Shown: positions 21,199-33,394, counted from the stretch's first letter. The stretch is DNA of 64,000 nt from Isoetes taiwanensis (GCA_021234155.1 JAJEKV010000071.1:5518483-5582482), one strand, 5' to 3'. A program made the numbers and translations. Notes: generated by a model from the letters alone, not told the origin.

Positions 21199-24100
21199 AT
21201 TCTATTCTATTCTAACTTTTTATTGAATCAAAGCATGTGCAAATGAGAGATTAAATTAATTTTTAACTTAACCATAATAATATTTAACCCTTTCCTTTTA
21301 ACCAAAACTTTAATAATATTTAACCCTTTCCTTTTAACCAAAACTTTAAACAGATTTATATGTGAACTGAGTTTAAGTTAAAACTTAACTGAAGTGAAGG
21401 GCTCAAAAATAGTGATGCCCTTGACCAATAAAAATGCCGCCTTGTATTTTAGACTACCGAAAACAAGGTGCTGCGCACGACGGGTTGCCCTCCGGCAGTA
21501 TATGTTTTTTTGTTTCTCGTTTTGTGTGTCCGGCCTTTTTTAGTCTGGGCGGTTGCATTTGTTTTTTTTGTTTTTTTTTTTGTTTGCAATGGGAACTGTT
21601 GCTAATGGTCTTTTACAATGGTCTAATTCCATATGTGGCAACAATCTTTGTCTTTAAAGATTATATGAGGGGTGCAAATGTAATATCTTATAACAAGAAT
21701 ATGGAAATTTAGATAGAATATCAACAATCTAAGATTCTTTACAAAATCCCATTGAAATAACATTAAGGAACGTTAGGTCCAAAACCTTTCACAATGTTTA
21801 CACGTTATTTCATAAAACCTTAATAGACTATTTACACGCCTCAAAATAGTTACATTCAAGTTCCCACAAGTCCCCATGTTATCCCCATACTAGAAACACG
21901 GCCAAGCAACTATAATGGTGTGCATTTGCAACAATTCCTCTCTCATTGCCTCAAAAAAATCTTTGCCCTTAAACACTAGGCTGGAACGTCCACATGCTGT
22001 AAAAACGCACATGAAAGTAATAGCATCTGGTTCTATTCCCTTTCTATGCATGCTTGTCTTCACTTCAAAAAGTATTTAGATATATTTCTACAAAGCAAAG
22101 CTATATACTATAATATAATAAAGGTCACCAACATGATGTATCCGTTGTACGGCAATCAATATAAACAATAGAAAAGTGGCACTGCCAGGCGGGCATTTCC
22201 TGATGAATTGGCGTTTATCACTATGAGATAAGAAACGAAATAAAAGTTTATGCTTTCTTAGCAGTGGCCAGAATTTCATTATCAGAAATGCAGCCTCATA
22301 AAGTAACCATGACACGATTAGACTTTCAATCAATTCAATGGCATCGACTGGTGTAGAACCTATTATACGTGAACCAAGTGAGATGAATCTCTATACTATA
22401 TAAGTCTCTATGCTTGGATCCTTCCTTTCCTGTCTTCAAAATAAGTCAATGGTTTTCAAATCCTTTGAAATGCATGCAACCAATTAGCCATTTGCTAGTA
22501 AAATGTTCCTGGTAAACCAAAGCCACTAGCAAGAGAAGTCCAGGACAAATGGTGCATGGCTAAAACCTCCACCAATTTGAATTACCTTAGTAGCTGCCCC
22601 AACGGAAAGAGAGAAATAGATGCCAAACTTTGTATAGAGACAATCCCCTGGTGCCAGTTGCACAAGTACTAAGTAGAAAATAATAAAAATAAGCCAACAT
22701 GTTAATCTGATGCCAGTTTCACGAGTCTTGAGTAACAAAAAGAAAGCATCATATTAAGTTGTAACTTGCGTAGGGTCGAGATTAGATGTCGAAGGCATCA
22801 ATTACATGTCCTATGTGCTGCCATTTTCTGAGTTGTTGAATTCATATTAAGCTGTAACCTGCATAGGGTCGAGATTACATATGGAAGGCGTCAATTACAT
22901 GTCCTATGTGCTACCATTTTCTGAGTTGTTGAATTCACATTACCTGCATCTACTCCTCATATTGACGGCAATGGAAACTGAGAAACAATATTTGCTTTTG
23001 TTGTATATCAGTGGTGGCAAAGAAATGAAGACAAAATAGAGGAAACGCAGCAATAGAGACGAGAGTTTTGCCAGCCAAACACTTGACAATAGACATCTAG
23101 AAATAGAAGGATTACTTACTTTAATCTAACTTCCTTGAAGTCTGCTTGTTGGAGCAAACAAAAGAAAAAGGAACAAAGAGAACTGTTGAGATGTTACAGC
23201 TATGTGTCCATGATGAAGCAAGTACGCATAATAAAGCAAAATGGCTCTCCTTGAATGAAGAAGCTGTTGATTATACAATTCCTTCTGCCATGCAATTTGC
23301 ATGCACAATTGGGCCAAGAATAGAAGCATCTGCACTTTCAGGGTGATTCTCCAACATGGTAAAAGCTCAAAAATAGAATGTCTGATGCTTAAAAATGTAG
23401 TACTCTGACCTTTCTCCAACACGGTGAAAGCTCAAAAATAGCACGCCTGCTGCTTCGGAAATCCCATTATTCATGAAAAAGAGCTCTGTGCAGCAGACTT
23501 TCGAGCCTTAGATTTCTAACTATGATCCTATAAACTTTGCTACTGTGCAAAACCTAGCATGAAAATTACCTGGGTGTAGACATGATATCCGTATACAGCT
23601 CGTCATCATTGGATCCAACATTTAAAAAGGTATCCCCAAATGCAAGCATTTCTTTTCTTTTCTCATCTTGTTATCGGACAAAGCCTGCAAAACATCACAG
23701 GTTCCAGTATTAATAGCATGTGCAATGCGAATTTAAATGCCTATATTAATGCAACCTAGAATATCTCTTAGATAACGAGATGTAGGTTAAAATCCTCTGT
23801 TCACCTTCCTTTGCAAACATGAAAGTACAATTTTACATAAGGTTATCAAGAGCAATTGCAAGCCGCAATAATGATGCATTTATATGTAATTTTAAGAAGT
23901 CACGGCATCCGGCAAACAACAAGATAATGCTCCAAATCCATTAAAGACAGCAATATCAGTGCAAGCTCCTGCCCACCACCCAATGCAAGCACACATAGAA
24001 AACGAGTAATTACCTGTTTCTAGCACCTCACACATGTTTGTTAGTGACCTAGGAACGGATGTATCACTCACTTAGCAACTACCTGGTCGTTGTGGGACAC

Positions 24101-24283
24101 TAAGAGATGAATTCAGCTACAAATGCCTAAATATCTCTTTCGGTACATGCTATTGCATCAATGCTAAATGTGAAAATGTACTGATCTCTATGGATGCATG
24201 CCTGCTCATTGGCAAAGTCACAATAAAGCCAAACAGATTGCAGCCTATAGAGATTGCATCCTATAGATTACGAAAGCCCTGGG
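21197..24283. other. Non-coding, repeat-rich spacer
   Basis: No supported gene. It contains a 37-bp direct duplication (ataatatttaaccctttcct, about 21284-21345) and a fragment (21432-21470, atgccgccttgtatttt) shared with the repeat at 37040. It also has a 93-bp tandem duplication at 22750-22935 and a diverged duplication around ctccaacaYggtRaaagctc at 23349 and 23414. Confidence 0.5.
22750..22935. repeat. 93-bp tandem duplication
   Basis: The unit catattaagYtgtaacYtgc through ctgagttgttgaattca is present twice, at about 22750 and 22843, with about eight substitutions. Confidence 0.8.
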
Positions 24284-24289
24284 TCACAG

Positions 24290-24496
24290 AAGTTCAGCTG
24301 ATACCTCTGCTACAAATTGGCATAGAGAATCCAACTGGCGGCAGAAGGAAATGCATTCTTTTTTACATTTTCTGATATGCTGCAACTCTCTATGGAGCAT
24401 CTTCAGAAGCTCTTTCAGGACTTCCACAACCACTTCGTCCACAATGTTATAACTCAGAGCTGCCATTCTAGGCTGCGGCACACCATTTTGATTCAT
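24290..24496 (-). CDS. Candidate first exon: helical (CC_R/HeLo-like) domain
   Basis: An ATG frame of about 69 residues with an amphipathic helical stretch: VDEVVVEVLKELLKMLHREL, then a Cys/Lys-rich turn and FCRQLDSLCQFVAEVSAEL. The spacing and character recall N-terminal four-helix domains of RPW8-type NLRs or plant MLKL proteins. It ends at GTGACC, a possible donor. No downstream NB-ARC or kinase exon was found on the minus strand towards 21200. It may be a gene fragment or a chance frame. Confidence 0.25.
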
Positions 24497-25884
24497 TTTA
24501 GACCATTTTGGATTCCATTTTTAGATAGCTAAGCTGTTAGGCTTCCAGGAAATGCACAAGATGACCGAAGTCCTGGGCAGTCTCGTTTTTCCAGATCCGT
24601 TCCCAAAGCAATATAGAAATAGCAAGCAAAAAATAAAAAGGTAGAACACATAAACGAGATTTGACATTAGCCTAATTAGTAAATGGACAGCATGAAAAGA
24701 TGGGCTCTCCAGTTCCTAGCATGCCGTAGCGTCTGGATCATAACAACGTAAAAAGTTTGTTTCAGCATATCCAGATGTTGCAAAGCCTGTTTTAAATCCA
24801 GTTGCATTTAATATTGTATACAGTTGCATTCAGAAAAACTATTCCACACAAAGGAAAATCTGTAAGATTCTGCTGAGAATCCTGCTGGTCGTACCAAAAT
24901 AAGGTGTTGAATATGCTCAGGATGCTGCAATTGTAGATAAAAAGTTTGATTGGAATCCATGTGAAGAAAATTTTCAAATGCTATAGAAAACCACAAACCT
25001 TGAAAACATAGTGGAAGCAGCATAGCTTTCAAAGGAATAGCCAAGCAAGATGAACTTGTCTAATTTTCTGACCTTGTAAAGGCGACTGCAGCACAGGCAA
25101 GATCAAGCTTCTGCTTCAAAAAACTTTCATATTCACTTGGATTGCATGCAAGCACCCTAGAAGAATCACGGAGCAATCCTGAGAACAGGGGATTCACAGC
25201 AAAGGCGCCAAATTGTGCATGATTTTAAGGTGAAATACATAATCAAATTCCCTTGGGAACACAAAAACAAAAAACCTCGACTCAAGTTCAGGAACAAATG
25301 CCTCGTGGCAGCAATAGAATGAACATTATCAGATTTTAGCGCTATCTTCTGCAATCACACTATTACATTAACTTAACTTAGAGCCATACCCACCATTCTC
25401 GTCCAAAATTTTCGAAAGCAAGTCTGAAAACATTCCTTGGCACGGTGGGTCCTTTCCGAAGAAATTTTGCTTGGAATTCATAATCAAAAGCTATTCTTCA
25501 AATCCGGTGGTTTTAAATTTAATCTGTTCAATTTGTCAGCTAACACATCAAAATCTAGTCTCTGCTCCAACCTTTAAATTGTCACTTACTTCATTCAAGG
25601 TGCTTTTCCACCACCGTTCAGTGGTCCTATCATAACGTTTCCGGACGTTTCTCTTACCAGAAGATTCAGCATCCTGCTGAAATTTTTCTATAGTGCGACA
25701 TCCACAACAGGGTACCATTATTCCGACTAGGGTTCTTAGGCTTTAGCATCTCACACCTTTTTTGCACCGCACTGCTTGTTGATCAAATTCGCCATAGCTT
25801 CCTTCGAGAAAGACCAGTTAGCCGGTTTCCACATTGGCTGACCAACAACATAATTGACCGCCAGTTTACAGCCAATAAGGGGTT
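24497..25884. other. Intergenic DNA, no gene seen
   Basis: No supported coding sequence, RNA gene or repeat beyond short AT-rich words. Short minus-strand frames (24792-25044, 25166-25354 and 25751-25978) have no recognisable domain. Confidence 0.4.
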
Positions 25885-26346
25885 TGGAGCAGTTTATGGC
25901 ATATTCCAGGCATATACTGGTATATATCTGGAATATACCATAAACCCACATGGACGAGGGTCTGCCCCTAAGGGGCAACCCAAAAATATTTGGAAGTGCA
26001 ATTGTTGGTGTATTTTATTGGATTTTTTTGTTTTTTCAAGCTGAAAAATTGCCGAAAACATTTTTAGATGATCGGATATTTTTAAGAATGGGCGGATTTT
26101 TTAGGGAGAAACTTCCCTATTTTCGATCCATTACTGAACCCTATACCCTTAGATGGTGGAATGTACTTCAGGAGGACATTACCATGCATAATGTCCCAGA
26201 GATGGACATTACATTAACTGTACAAGACAAAACAACGTAAACATAAACCGAATCATATTTTGCATTTAACATTTCAATGTACATATTCTTCACAGAAGAA
26301 GCATAATTTATACAAGAAATTTATCGCGGCGGCCAAGGCCGCCGCG
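25885..26346. mobile_element. Repeat copy with hairpins (related to 37040-37400)
   Basis: It begins with an inverted repeat near 25892-25944 (tttatggcatattccag ... ctggaatataccataaa). It continues with sequence shared with 37088-37380 (ggtgtattttattggatttt; attaccatgcataatgtccc; acaaaacaacgtaaacataa). It ends in a perfect 10-bp palindrome pair, CGCGGCGGCC-aa-GGCCGCCGCG (26325-26346), that the other copy lacks. Non-autonomous, class unknown. Confidence 0.55.
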
Positions 26347-28170
26347 AACATTTCTCTTCCTTGGCTTCTCTGTGCTTAAAAAAGTCATTCAGTAAAGAGG
26401 AATATTTGCAATAAAGCTTTTGCAATTTAATTCATCACATTCTTATATGTTTATATGTGCCTCCAAGGGGCTTCTTGTTGTTGGTTTAAAAAAATTGGCT
26501 ATGCTTATTGATTCCATTGACTTAGAACCACAATATTCAAGAAATAGCTAACGTTTTTCTAATCTAACATACTTCTAATACTCTTAGAGGGCACGCCGCC
26601 TTATGCACACTGTCACCCTTTGTTACCTTTCTCCATTTCTTTACTTGTCTCTATTCTGCCATACTTTTCTCCATTTCTTTGTTTAAAACCAACTTAAATG
26701 TCAGAATCCCTTTCAGCATTGACGAGCTGCATCTCCTTGTAATGCTTTGGTTAGAGATCGTATTCCGTAAATGTTGCTGCAAAATAAAACCAAAGCAGAA
26801 TGAAAGCTTATTCTTACCATTAAGACCCACGGGGGAGTTTGTTCAAATAACAGAAGCTGCAGTAACAGTGTATCAAGCGATCTGCATAATAGGGTAAGGA
26901 ATTAAATTCTGAGATAGTCGAAAGTAATATACAGAAGGGGATTTTACCTTGGAGCTAGTTGTGACCCAATATTTGTGTCGGTTCTACTTCTTGGAGCGCC
27001 CAAGGCGTCCCAGAAACACAGCTCCCACTTGTTCAACTTGTGGAGCACCACATATACTCCAACCATTTCTGGATGCACCTTTTCCAGCTAGCTTCTTGAT
27101 GTTTGAATTCATTGTCATCAACTACATCCAACAATTTGAAAAATGCCACGATTACCATGTTCAATTGTACCAACCCAAGAGTTTAGGTGAATATGCAATG
27201 TAAAACATGGCGACTACACTCGTTTGTTCTAATGTCAAGAACCGCATTCCAACGATAATTTAAGCAACGTCTCGCATCCAAATTTGTGCAATATTCATCT
27301 TTTAAATTCTAATTCATGAATTCCTGCTGTTGAATTGTATCATCTAATCTACCTTGATCACCAACGGCATGTCCCTAAGATCCTGTACCTCTTTCACAGC
27401 TGGCATGTAGTTCATTCATGCCAGCGAGGTTATGGCTATATTCTGATGGATACTCGATAACCTATAGTCTAAGAATGTTCCTTCTCACAATGGTCTCCAG
27501 GATGAGCTACATGCCATAAAGTATTAATGAACTCTTATTTTAAGGTAGCAGAGACATAGCAAAATGTAAGATTGTTAAATATGACTTCAAAAACACGAGA
27601 AAGAATGTAAAGACAGCATTCACTATCAACCATATTTTCTCTCCTTTGCCAACCTTGTTGCATGAACCATCTAGGAAGGCACATTCATTGTCTAGGAAGG
27701 CACATTCATTAGCAGAGGTTCCTTTATCTATCTAATCTCGGCCTAAAATGCAGGAAGACAATCAGTTTGTATACCATGACATGGAGCAATTTAGGACCCA
27801 AACACATAGCAGAAAAGGCAGAAGAGGGTCTTAGGCAACATCTACAAACCTTGAGAAACCTTGAGGGAAGCTGTCAGTTGTTTAATCCTGGAGTCCTGCT
27901 CTTGGTCATTTAGATATTCCATAAAAGATACCACCTGTAATGCCTTCATCCATTTTCATCTGCAAGTGCACAGTATAGAATGAAAACCAAATTGTATAGT
28001 CGTTGTAGTTTTAACCAAATAACGCAGGCCATATAATCTGTTCACTTACCACTGCATAAAACCGAGCTTCCTAAAGGAAATTGTCTCATTTTTGTTAAGC
28101 CCTGCTTGTTTTTGTGCCAAGAAACTTCGGCCAAAATCGCTGCAGAACGTCTGTAGCCTTCAAATCATCA
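26347..28170. other. Intergenic DNA
   Basis: No supported gene. A plus-strand frame at 26949-27203 has a CSTCGAPH pair of cysteines but no recognisable domain. A short duplication (ctaggaaggcacattcatt) occurs at about 27671-27712. Confidence 0.4.
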
Positions 28171-28320
28171 TATGTAGCATAATAACAGGGGGTTACTTTT
28201 AGATTTTTATACGCTTTTTCATATGGTTTTTCTATGATTTCGTTGTTGTATTCGTTGAGGTATACTAAATAGTATTTCTAGAGTGCACCCTTTATGGGCC
28301 GTTGATTTTCGTTGGTTGGA
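28171..28320 (+). repeat. Terminal inverted repeat, left
   Basis: Begins tatgtagcataataacaggg and continues through ctatgatttcgt to tctagagtgcacc and gccRttgattttMg. The reverse complement of 41795-41940 matches it at about 80% along its length. The first 30 bases or so also recur at 29057, 30085 (minus) and 63960. Length and structure suggest a Mutator-like TIR; no matching 9-bp flank duplication is visible. Confidence 0.6.
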
Positions 28321-28349
28321 AAAATCCGAGGGTTGTTGTCTTTCTCTGC

Positions 28350-28535
28350 ATGTGTTTGTGCATGAACACTGTGCAAGTGTGTGCATGTGCATGTGCGCAT
28401 GCATGTGCATGTGTGTGCATGTGCACATGCATGTGCATGTGTGTGCATGTGCATGTTCATATGCATGTGCATGTGTATTGTGCATGTGCAAGTGCAAGTG
28501 CATGTGCATGTGTGCATGTGTGTGCATGTGTACTT
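28350..28535. repeat. (TGCATG/TGTGCA)n simple repeat
   Basis: Alternating purine-pyrimidine words tgtgcatgtgcatg repeat for about 180 bp with minor interruptions. All His/Met- or Cys/Met-rich frames here are artefacts of the repeat. Confidence 0.95.
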
Positions 28536-28844
28536 GCCCTCTTGGATTCTTATTGCCGGAGTGGATTTTACTACCACGAGATGGATTTTTTGCTCACACT
28601 TACAAAGGTATTTGTTTTTTAATGTTTCTTCAGTTAGCATAATGTTTTTTTACAAGGTATTGGTTTCCTGATTCTACAATGTAGTGCTGCAAAACCCCCT
28701 TTTGTTTCCTTCCTATGATTTGCTGCAGATTCAAGTTTAGGCCCTCTGTTTGCTTTCAACTCTTGGATATTTCTGGCTTCCGGATTGTTCATAGCAGCCA
28801 GCCTTTAGCTTCAATCAACAAACGGATTCTTATGCACACAACAG

Positions 28845-30290
28845 CGGATTATTCCACGCCCTTTTCCATGTCCATGCTTGAATCCGGTCAAACAGTGGCC
28901 ACAAGAATACATTTATATTGTAGGTTTGGAACTTTAATCGAACCGTAAGGTGAATCATGCATTACCTTTAAGCTAGAGATGGAGCATCCAAAATCATATG
29001 GATTGATAAACAATGGTGTCATTGTGAAAGAGAAATAGTTGTAGCGGAAGTAACAATATGTAGCATAATAACAGAGGATTTTCTTTGTGTTGTAAACTTT
29101 ATGACTTTTCGGAATAATGGGATCAATCTGCTCTATCTTTATGGTAACTTTTACTTATGTTCTATTTGTTTTATTGTGATCAAATTCAAAAGCTACTGGT
29201 GATGAAAGCCTCAAATGAATTCTAGTTTTTTTTTTGGGTTTGAATTCTAAAATTTTTTGTCACATCGGGGACGTCCTAAGGCCCCGAGAAGCCCCCGAAC
29301 TAACCATTAACATCCAACATATAAAAATTAAATCCCCAACACATAACAACCATTGACATTAACAACCAACACATAACTACCATTGACATTAATTAACATA
29401 ACCATTGGGTCCAACACATTTAAATTAAAATCCCCTTAAACCCCCTTTGGTTTGGGTGCATATTCACCGGGGTGACGTGGGGCAGCGAGAGCCCTCATAA
29501 TTGTATTTTGCACGCATTTAAATCAACACCATATAGTATTCCGCTTGAAATCTTATAGTATTTTGCTTAATCTTATTATATACAAGATAGCAAATTTTGT
29601 ACTTGCATACCCCACAAACGAGGAACTTTACGTGCGGTATAGATTAAGGAATAAGGGGTGAATATGCCTATCCAACGACTCTCGTTGCCCTACGTCTTAC
29701 GTGTGAATATGCACCCAAACCAAAGGGGGTTTAAGGGGGATTTTAATTTAAATGTGTTGGACCCAATGGTTATGTTAATTAATGTCAATGGTAGTTATGT
29801 GTTGGTTGTTAATGTCAATGGTTGTTATGTGTTGGGGGATTTAATTTTTATATGTTGGATGTTAATGGTTAGTGTTGCAAAAAAATTAGTGTTAATGGTT
29901 AGTGTTGAAAAAAACTAGAATTCATTTGAGGCTTTCATCATCTGTAGCTTTTGAATTTGATCACAATAAAACAAATAGAACATAAGTAAAAGTTACCATA
30001 AAGATAGAGCAGATTGATCCCATTATTCTGAAAGTCATAAAGTTTACAACACAAAGAAAATCCTCTGTTATTATGCTACATATTGTTACTTCCGCTACAA
30101 CTATTTCTCTTTCACAATGACACCATTGTTTATCAATCCATATGATTTTGGATGCTCCATCTCTAGCTTAAAGGTAATGCATGATTCACCTTACGGTTCG
30201 ATTAAAGTTCCAAACCTACAATATAAATGTATTCTTGTGGCCACTGTTTGACTGATCTGCGTGACATGGGGAAGGGCGTGGAATAGAGCA
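28845..30290. mobile_element. Long palindromic (foldback) element, copy 1
   Basis: About 0.65-kb arms in inverted orientation (roughly 28845-29490 and 29690-30290) around a spacer of about 200 bp. For example ctttaatcgaaccgtaaggt (28933) pairs with accttacggttcgattaaag (about 30190), and gaaagcctcaaatgaattct (about 29204) pairs with agaattcatttgaggctttc. Pairing is nearly perfect. Internal words accattgacattaacaacca alternate several times. No coding sequence. A transcript would fold into a very long hairpin. Confidence 0.85.
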
Positions 30291-31093
30291 AAATTGAGAG
30301 CCACACTGCAAAAATCAAAGCATGCAATAGGGATGCATCTAGGCAGGGTAATCCAGAAGCATGGAGGCGTTTGTGCTCACAGAACCCAAAAGCAGGAAAA
30401 CCCTCTCCAGTTTGGTCCAAATGCAATCTGTTTGTTGCAAAGTTTGCCCTTTCCCGCTAATTTTTGACAGAGGAAATTGTAGAGGAAGCTTACCACACAA
30501 ATTTATTCTACTCTTCATATCTAAAAATTGCCGATTCTGCTAGCTGCAGCCGTTTGCATAGGGCAATCTATTTGCCAGCTTCCACGTCTAGAGCAGTAGG
30601 AGAGAACTCTGGGACTCTCAAGACCAGAAAAGAAGAGCGCTAAATCTAGAGGGGAAGAGGCAGCGATTGAAGCTTCAACTCACACACAGAAAAAGAAATC
30701 ACCTTGTTCAGGCTTAGAGGGAAAAATGAACGTGAAATGCCGCATTAGAAGTACGCGGTTCCGCTTCCAATTTCTGGGCCCTCTTGTTCTGCGTCAATCT
30801 GGAGGCAAGTAAGGCCCAATTTTTTGCTAGTTTCTTGATGCTCTCTTTCCTTGACAGACATCTGCTGCATCTGTTCAATCTACCATTCAAGCATATCAAT
30901 TGTGTCCTGTTTATCGACCAAAGCAACCTGTTGCCGTTTATTCAATTCTACCAATGCCTCGACTTTGGTAGTTTGAACAGAAAATTTGGGCGCACAATTG
31001 CCCTTTTGATTATGCAGACATGAAAGAATATTAGATATGAGACCAAGCGGCCTGCAACCCTTTCTCTAATAAAATTTAGCAAAAGCGTCTTCT

Positions 31094-31296
31094 TCATCCA
31101 AGCAGAGGGATATGTAGTCGGATATGCAGAGGGACAACACAGCCATCAATCTGAGAAACTAACCGGAGTCCAGAAAAGCTATTGAAAGAGGGTTTTGGGG
31201 ATCCAAGGCGCTCGGGGGCAGAGGGCTGGGAAGAAGCAGCGATGGAGGAAGCTGGAGAAGAGGCGACGATGTGGGCAGCATTGCACTGCAGAGCGG
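31094..31296 (-). CDS. Candidate first exon of a plastid-targeted protein (partial)
   Basis: From an internal ATG at about 31296 the frame reads MAALQCNAAHIVASSPASSI and then Ser/Ala/Pro-rich sequence to SFNSFSGLRL, immediately before a GTTAGT donor-like site at about 31157. This composition is that of a chloroplast transit peptide. No downstream exon could be identified before the palindromic element ends near 30290, so the gene is partial, truncated or not recognised. Confidence 0.35.
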
Positions 31297-31551
31297 CCAT
31301 AGCTGCGGGCAGGAATTGGGTGCCCGAATAGGGGATGAGGTTGGATAAGTAAGGAGAAGCTATCTGCTTCTTCTTTGCCACTCCCTGCGCTCAGGTCTGC
31401 CAAGGCCATTCGGCAGGCCGCCATGGCTGCTGCTTTTGCATCCTGCCCTCAACCACAACTCCATTTGAGAAAGGCAGGGAAAGAGCTTGCAGGGCAAGGA
31501 ATGTAAAGAGCCACCGAAGAGATTCGGTGCTTCGATCGGCTCCCAAAATTG

Positions 31552-31870
31552 AGTTCGGGGAGCGGTAGGGTTAGCCAAAGCGAACCCAGAAAATTCGCCA
31601 GCGAACCCCCAGGATTCGGCCAGTTTAACCCGGGCCATCTTGGCGTGGCGCCTGCGTGGCACTACCTACCGGGTTCGCCAAGCGAACCCGAGCGGGGGGT
31701 TAGCCAACGTCGGGCTGGCGGCAAAGGCGTTTATTACGTAGGGGCATTTATTACCCCCTGCCGGGTTCGCCCAAGCGAACCCACCGGCGGGGGCTACATG
31801 TCAGATTTCGTAGGGGCAATTTATTAACCCCTGCCAGGTTCGCCCAAGCGAACCCACCGGCGGGGGCTAC
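31552..31870. repeat. Cluster of GGTTCGCC-N-GGCGAACC palindromes (distal)
   Basis: At least five imperfect copies of gggttcgccNaagcgaaccc at about 31581, 31605, 31670, 31762 and 31837. The last two lie in a 75-bp tandem duplication (gtaggggcaNtttatt ... ccaccggcgggggctaca). GC-rich and non-coding. It begins exactly where the receptor kinase homology stops. Confidence 0.8.
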
Positions 31871-32660
31871 ACTCATTCTCTCATGGCATTCTTCGTGCAA
31901 ATAGGCCAGCCCCTTTGCTGTGCCGATTGCAATTTTGAGACGAATCGGCCAGGTTAATTGGGCTGCTGGAGCATCTCCAAATAACCACGAATCTAAAGAT
32001 CCCTTTACCATGTAAGCATAGATCAGGGCTCTGCGTTTCCCTTCGATGCAATACGCCAGGAGCTGAACCAGTTCAAATGATGAATTTTGCTCAGATTGTT
32101 ACCTCTGCGAGAAATTCCTTGGAGCCCGGTTGGATCCATCCAAAGATCTTCACAAACGCCGCCAGTGTTGTTGGAAGCTTTGCTCTATACACGTTTCCAA
32201 ATCCTCCCTCTCCCGGTTTTGGCGGAATCGGCAATGATTTTTTAGTCATTTGTTTGTAGGAAAATTGCGGTAGCTTTGCTCCCGATTGTGACTGCTTTAG
32301 AATCAAAGCTTCTTCCTCTGCTTCCTTATTCGATTTGATCTTGCAAATTGCTAGAATTATGCAGAGTAGAAAGAGCAGGATTATTGCACATGTTGCCCCA
32401 ACAATTGGCTTCATAAATGGTTAGACTTAGATCTCCTAATTGGTGCTATTCCTGACTTCAGAAATGCTTCAAAAGTGTCGTTTGATACAGATTGGAGAGT
32501 ACCCACCTCCTGAAAATGAAAGCAAGCCTTATCTTGTGCATGGAAAAACGCTGCATTGCAAGAACAATTGATGCTGCATGCCTGGGAGCATGAAGTGGGA
32601 CTGCTAATACCTCCAATAGGCTCTGCAAATCTGGTAGCAAAATAGTCAACTTTAGAGATC
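31870..32660 (-). pseudogene. S-domain (G-type lectin) receptor-like kinase fragment
   Basis: Minus-strand pieces follow the order of SD2-5-type receptor kinases. There is a PAN/apple-like segment (DYFATRF, CSQACSINCSCNAAFF, ACFHFQEVGTL), then a transmembrane helix (VGATCAIILLFLLCIILAIC). The kinase N-lobe has glycine loop GEGGFGNVYRAKLP, VK lysine, KEFLAEV, then after a slip [30 protein letters not shown] and [12 protein letters not shown]. It stops just before the catalytic HRD loop. The frame breaks twice, near 32411 and near 32057 (one base missing after L-N). The lectin domain and kinase C-lobe are absent, replaced by palindrome clusters on both sides. Non-functional as it stands. Confidence 0.8.
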
Positions 32661-32888
32661 TGAGAATCCAAGGCCAAGAATCCGAGGAGGGAGAAAGTGT
32701 AGCGGTTGCAATCTGAAGCAATACAGAGAAAGAAGAGGGCAAAGGAAAGCTGGCGCGACCTGGTATAAACAAGGCCCTTGGATCCGATCATCCGCCCTTT
32801 TAGGCCATCTCCCAGATCCTGAAGCTCGCCCACATCATTTGTGTTGGTGGCTGCGAACCCCAAGAGTCCCCCGCCCGCCCCGCCATGC

Positions 32889-33215
32889 TTGGTTCGCCCA
32901 AAGCCGAACCCGGCTGGGGCCCTTCGCTGAAAACTCCCGCCGCGCACTGACTGCGTCACGACCTGCCGTCGACTGGTTCGCCCAGGCGAACCCTGGGGGT
33001 TAGATGCGCGTCTGCGGCGCCCACTTGCGCGTGCCATCGATCCCCGCCACCGACAAGCTTAACCGGTTTGGGTTCGCCAAAGCGAACCCGGCAAGAATGC
33101 CACGCAGTAATTATAGCGTGAACCACCATGCCACGCCTCTCGCGGGTTCGGGCCTGGCGAATCCACCGGGTTCGCCAAAAGCGAATTTATGGGGTTCGGG
33201 CTCGGGCGAACCCGC
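32889..33215. repeat. Cluster of GGTTCGCC-N-GGCGAACC palindromes (proximal)
   Basis: Six more imperfect copies at about 32889, 32974, 33069, 33143, 33169 and 33194, some with expanded or altered centres (ttcgggcctggcgaa, ttcgggctcgggcgaa). It lies directly upstream of the receptor kinase fragment, mirroring the cluster on its other side. Confidence 0.8.
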
Positions 33216-33394
33216 TGGCATGTTGACTCAATTTCGAGCCAATAAAGTGGGCGGAAGAGATTGCTTGAAGAGCAAGAAAGAGAAATTTTCGGACTTTTTA
33301 TTTTTGTTATTTTTTATGTAAACGTGTCATGCCCAGGTTTTTCGTGGGGCGTAAATATTACCCTCAAACGTAAATTGTACCGCTTTATATATGT

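Noticed and set aside
22388-22405. tctatactatataag as a possible Helitron 5' end
   Set aside because: Resembles some Helitron 5' starts, but no downstream hairpin-CTRR end on the same strand could be paired with it.
26949-27203. Frame with CSTCG as a zinc-ribbon protein
   Set aside because: A single cysteine pair with no second ligand pair and no supporting context.
28219-28671. Several overlapping His-, Cys- and Met-rich open frames on both strands
   Set aside because: They are all translations of the TGCATG simple repeat and have no independent support.
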